In this document: positions 19,173 through 22,108 of the stretch, piece after piece
Position numbering within the stretch: position 1 is the first letter of the stretch
How the letters are laid out: every line of letters begins with the position of its first letter
Origin: Paramacrobiotus richtersi
Lineage: Eukaryota; Tardigrada; Eutardigrada; Parachela; Macrobiotidae
DNA length: 22,108 nt
Direction: 5' to 3'
Assembly: GCA_034698045.1 (NCBI GenBank)
Contig: JAQGAU010001003.1
Location: 1 to 22,108 of the forward strand
The notes under the pieces: generated by a model
What the model saw: the letters and a program-made list of their open reading frames with translations, nothing else
Databases searched by the model: none
What the model was told of the DNA's origin: nothing
Made by a program: the position numbers and the translations under genes

Positions 19173-20917
19173 ATGATGCATTGCCTGTATGTGATATGCG
19201 CAACGGCATGCCTACTTCTTTTCTGCTGGACAGGTGCGTTCTGAAGATACTGTAATATTTTGAAATGCAAGGCGATACTTTTTTTCTGCCAGCCAGCTTG
19301 GGATTGTACATTATTTTCGAGTCAAGTGGCAGTACAAATTATTTTTTACTGCCAGGACGTTTACGATAATAATGAAGTTTGTTTGCTCACAATTATCTTC
19401 CACGTGCTTGCTAACCATTTGTCTGACTGTGTAGATTCCGCAGATGGGAGAATCAGATACTCCTCTAACAGAAAGCTGAGGAAATACAGGCAGCACAATA
19501 CTTTCTACAGCAGAACGAATCAGAAAATGGAACGGGCAGAGTGTTCGCCTGATAGCCGACCCCAGATTCCCAATGTCCTTCAACCGACGAAAATTGACCC
19601 ATACCGAGTAAGATTACAAGACTAACCGTTTGTGGCAGTTCTCTGTGGCAATTTTGTCGTTATTCATTGTATATATCTGCCGTAAGCGAATTTACCTAAT
19701 TATGGTACCAGTTAAAACAGTAGGATTTTCGGTTTAGTTATGTATGTTTACATCTACGTCTTAAAATAGTTTTCTCCAAACTACACGTTAACGCCCCTAC
19801 CAGTACACTGTATGTACGGTTGATCTAACGTTCACTAGACCCACACATTTCTATAATATTATGCTTGCATTATCTTTTGATGGGCGTAACCACCACAATG
19901 GTTCGAATGATGATGGACTGATTCGCAAACGCATTCTTAACATCTATGATTACATTTATTATTAGTTACAAGTACTAAGAGAACCTTCATTTGTACAGTA
20001 CTTATGTAACTATGCAACACCCTGTACGTACTGTACAATCATGGATTCATGATTGATTTGCTCCTTAGCAGCCCGTAAGTAATGTCAAGGTGGTTTCACG
20101 ATAATAGTTGCTGGGACGATGGTACAACTATCTCCGCTACTATTACGGAATCGAGGATGATCCATCCAGTACCACTAACTCAGTCACCTCTTACAACTCC
20201 CTAGCACACCAAACCCTGCAGCCGGCCACCGGATCCCCTGCTGTACTAGTGGAGCAGCTATACAGTCGCTATAACATCACCACCGGACAGTGCGTGATAC
20301 CGTCCGCATACCTCAGCTATCTGACTGCTGAGGGTACCGTATCGGCCATTGGGACAGACGATCCCACATCCTATGGTAAGTGCTCGCTATGTAAAACCCA
20401 GGAAAGTGGGTGCCAGAATGCTGCGCAGCAAGCAAATCCATTTTAAAATGTTGAGACATTCAGCTGCATTCTGTAGTTACTAACAATAACTGCAATCTGG
20501 GTAACTGTATTGCAAACTTACCTTAATTTGGCTTGATTCTACTAACAACAATATCCGGTATTCCAATCTTTTCCATCTCTTCATCTAGTTGTGGACAATT
20601 CGGTGGTCCTGGCCACTGATTACAACTATGTCATTTTCTACGAATGTGATATCTACAATGTGCAGACAGGATTCTGTGATGATCCCTTCTTTTACGCCTA
20701 CACTCGAGGAAGACCGGATCAGTTACCCTCCTCGACTATCGATACCATCGCCAGGACAGTTAATCGTCTTCTGAGCCAGTACTGCCTTACCATCGACTTG
20801 TTCGTAGCGAGATTCTGGACACCGGATCTGGGTGAATGCCCAATCGTGCTACCAACCGACCCATGCTACCTGACTCTTCGACAAGCGCACCTCGATTTGG
20901 CTGGTGTCAGCGCCTAG
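19173..20917 (+). CDS. Secreted lipocalin-like protein, array copy 4 (4 exons)
   Basis: Exons 19173-19233, 19435-19607, 20108-20375 and 20589-20917 give 276 residues. Two adjacent ATGs (19173, 19176) open the signal peptide; I took the first. Exon 2 codes for S-S-N-R-K-L-R-K, T-F-Y-S-R-T-N-Q, C-S-P-D and the closing I-P-N-V-L-Q-P-T-K-I-D-P-Y-R. Exon 3 starts L-L-G-R-W-Y (G81-x-W83) and carries Q-P-A-T-G-S-P-A-V-L-V-E-Q-L and an N-I-T glycosylation sequon. Exon 4 contains T177-D-Y-N-Y, one residue shorter than the T-D-Y-x-x-Y of the other three copies, then F-Y-E-C, F-C-D-D-P, Y-T-R-G-R-P-D-Q-L-P-S-S-T-I-D and the conserved tail. All introns are GT-AG with strong donors. Reading frame and splice sites look intact, and the promoter has a good TATA box, so this is the copy most likely to be well expressed. 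Confidence 0.83.
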
Positions 20918-21886
20918 ATAGCTGCATTAGTGTACATTATTAGTGTATGGTGTGCTGATGTTCAGTATAATTATTCCCTCCATCCATGGTCATAAATAGG
21001 TAGTTCAGTCAAGTACTTCAGTAAGTGTTTACAATAAGTTATCAAACAACTGGGTAAGCTCAAATGTGATCTATCAATACCATAAAAGAACCGCGCAGAA
21101 GTACCGGCACAGATCAGGAGTGAGTTTGTATCGCGAAAGATGTACAACGATCACAAAATGTTATGCATAGGCGACATACTGTTACCGTTAGTCAGTCATG
21201 GTCTTTTTAAAAATCAGCTTACTGATTCATTAAACTATCTCGCAAACATACATAATTACAATGTGTAAACCGAACTGTACTATCACCCAATGACACCCAT
21301 GACCATGCAATGGTGTTTGTGTAAGCGAGCAGATTTCTGTATAAAGCTGGACGGAATATGAACAGATCACTTGCATCCTATCTTATTTTACAAGTATAAA
21401 CGTAGCATTAGCTCCCTCATATATAAGCACGTACTTTGTATGGGTTTACCAATATCGCCGGGCAGAGGCGGCGCGAGGTCCGGCCGAAGGCGGTGGGGGG
21501 GCGCAGACCCTGCCCGCCTGTCGTGTTTACAAGTACGTATACAGATGTTTGTATCGTAGCTTTAATGTCGTAGTGAACCGTAAACAGACCAGAAGCAACT
21601 GAATGGAAAACAGGAAGAATCGTATGCTTCGTATCCAGGAAACATAGAGCAATAGTTGCTAAGCCAATAACGAGCAGGAAACAGAAATGTATAATCTCGA
21701 GAATGCACCATATATCACACTCCTTCCCTTCATAGAAATGAGTGTAAAACACCGTAGAACCATAGAATGAGCAACAGTGAACCATAAGAATGCACCATCA
21801 TTTATAAACATCATGTGCAAGACAAAATCAACATTGTACCGTTAGAATCCTGGAATCAATGGAATCGCAGCAATCTGGACATGGAG
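20918..21886. other. 3' flank of lipocalin copy 4 and spacer to the right-hand element
   Basis: The first part aligns with the copy 3 flank (GATGTTCAGTA, CATCCATGGTCATAAA). A minus-strand frame at 21785-21417 is hydrophobic in part but unrecognised. A GC-rich block at about 21453-21525 stands out and is listed separately. Otherwise nothing supported. Confidence 0.45.
21453..21525. repeat. GC-rich block, possible small insertion
   Basis: About 70 bp of very GC-rich sequence (CGGGCAGAGGCGGCGCGAGG ... GGGGGGGCGCAGACCCTGCCCG) in an AT-rich spacer. CGGGCAG near the left end and CTGCCCG near the right end are inverted copies. The flank of copy 3 has the preceding TTTACCAA and a trace of similarity (GGCAGGCAG) but not the block, which suggests insertion after the duplication. 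Confidence 0.4.
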
Positions 21887-22108
21887 CTACAGGATGTCGT
21901 AGGGCATGGGGGCGTAGTCGGAAGAAACGTAATTTGTACCTCCTGCTTTTCTCCATCCTTCCTGGGAGTCCTTCTTGGGCGAACGGCAAGCTTTTCCAAT
22001 ATGACCGCGCTTTCCGCAGTTGTGGCAGATGTGCTTTCGGTAAAAGCATCGCTCGCGCATGTGATCCTTGGATCCACAGGAATCACATCGGCGACTAGGC
22101 GATTCAGA
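21887..22108 (-). CDS. Zinc-knuckle (CCHC) protein fragment, probable Ty3/Gypsy-type retrotransposon gag, N-terminus outside window
   Basis: From the right edge the minus strand is open for 73 codons and stops at TAG 21889-21887. It holds two consecutive nucleocapsid zinc knuckles of the form C-x2-C-x4-H-x4-C. The first has C-D-S-C-G-S-K-D-H; the second, beginning six residues after the first ends, has C-H-N-C-G-K-R-G-H-I. A basic stretch with R-S-P-K-K follows. Paired knuckles of this exact kind are usual in gag of metazoan Ty3/Gypsy-like elements, where they bind the element RNA. Only about 38 residues follow the second knuckle, and no protease or reverse transcriptase is seen downstream, so this is a gag end, a decayed fragment, or less likely a domesticated host CCHC protein. 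Confidence 0.65.
   Translation of the reverse strand, partial: SESPSRRCDSCGSKDHMRERCFYRKHICHNCGKRGHIGKACRSPKKDSQEGWRKAGGTNYVSSDYAPMPYDIL

Noticed and set aside
1-22108. CRISPR array, bacterial operon, tRNA or rRNA gene
   Set aside because: Split genes with eukaryotic splice sites exclude a prokaryote; the tandem repeats are intronic minisatellites without unique spacers; no tRNA B-box with cloverleaf or rRNA signature was seen.

Overview
This is eukaryotic nuclear DNA from an animal, most likely an invertebrate. Genes are split by GT-AG introns, exons are GC-rich while introns and spacers are very AT-rich, and four of the recognisable products belong to animal families. The presence of a textbook U12-type AT-AC intron means the organism should have a minor spliceosome. 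I cannot fix the phylum from the sequence alone.

Layout. (1) At the left edge, on the minus strand, lies the 5' coding part of a PPP1R14/CPI-17-type inhibitor of protein phosphatase 1 (1-266), cut by the window. (2) About 3.6 kb follows with no gene I can support; it holds inverted repeats next to the PPP1R14 gene and an orphan TATA box. (3) A complete 12-exon minus-strand gene for a mitochondrial-type Na+/Ca2+ exchanger (NCLX, SLC8B1) runs from 9105 down to 3931. I derived its exons by phase-consistent splicing into a 568-residue protein. Intron 4 is an AT-AC U12 intron, and introns 7 and 9 carry minisatellites. (4) Divergent from it, across a 0.76-kb spacer, is an intronless gene for the transcriptional coactivator PC4/SUB1 (9867-10418). 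(5) From 11071 to 20917 there is a head-to-tail array of four genes, each with four exons, coding for secreted lipocalin-like proteins of 276-297 residues. Each has a signal-peptide exon, an exon coding for an unusual N-terminal extension, an exon with the lipocalin G-x-W motif, and an exon with the T-D-Y motif. (6) At the right edge, on the minus strand, is a fragment with two CCHC zinc knuckles, probably from a Ty3/Gypsy-type retrotransposon gag.

The most unusual content is the lipocalin array: a local gene family whose members share intron positions and phases but differ in their extension, one intron boundary (GC-AG in the first copy), their promoters (TATA present in the fourth copy, lost in the third) and a codon of the T-D-Y motif. 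The second copy carries an intronic 66-nt hairpin with a pre-microRNA-like shape. The exchanger, the phosphatase inhibitor and PC4 are conserved housekeeping or signalling genes with no evident functional link to the array.
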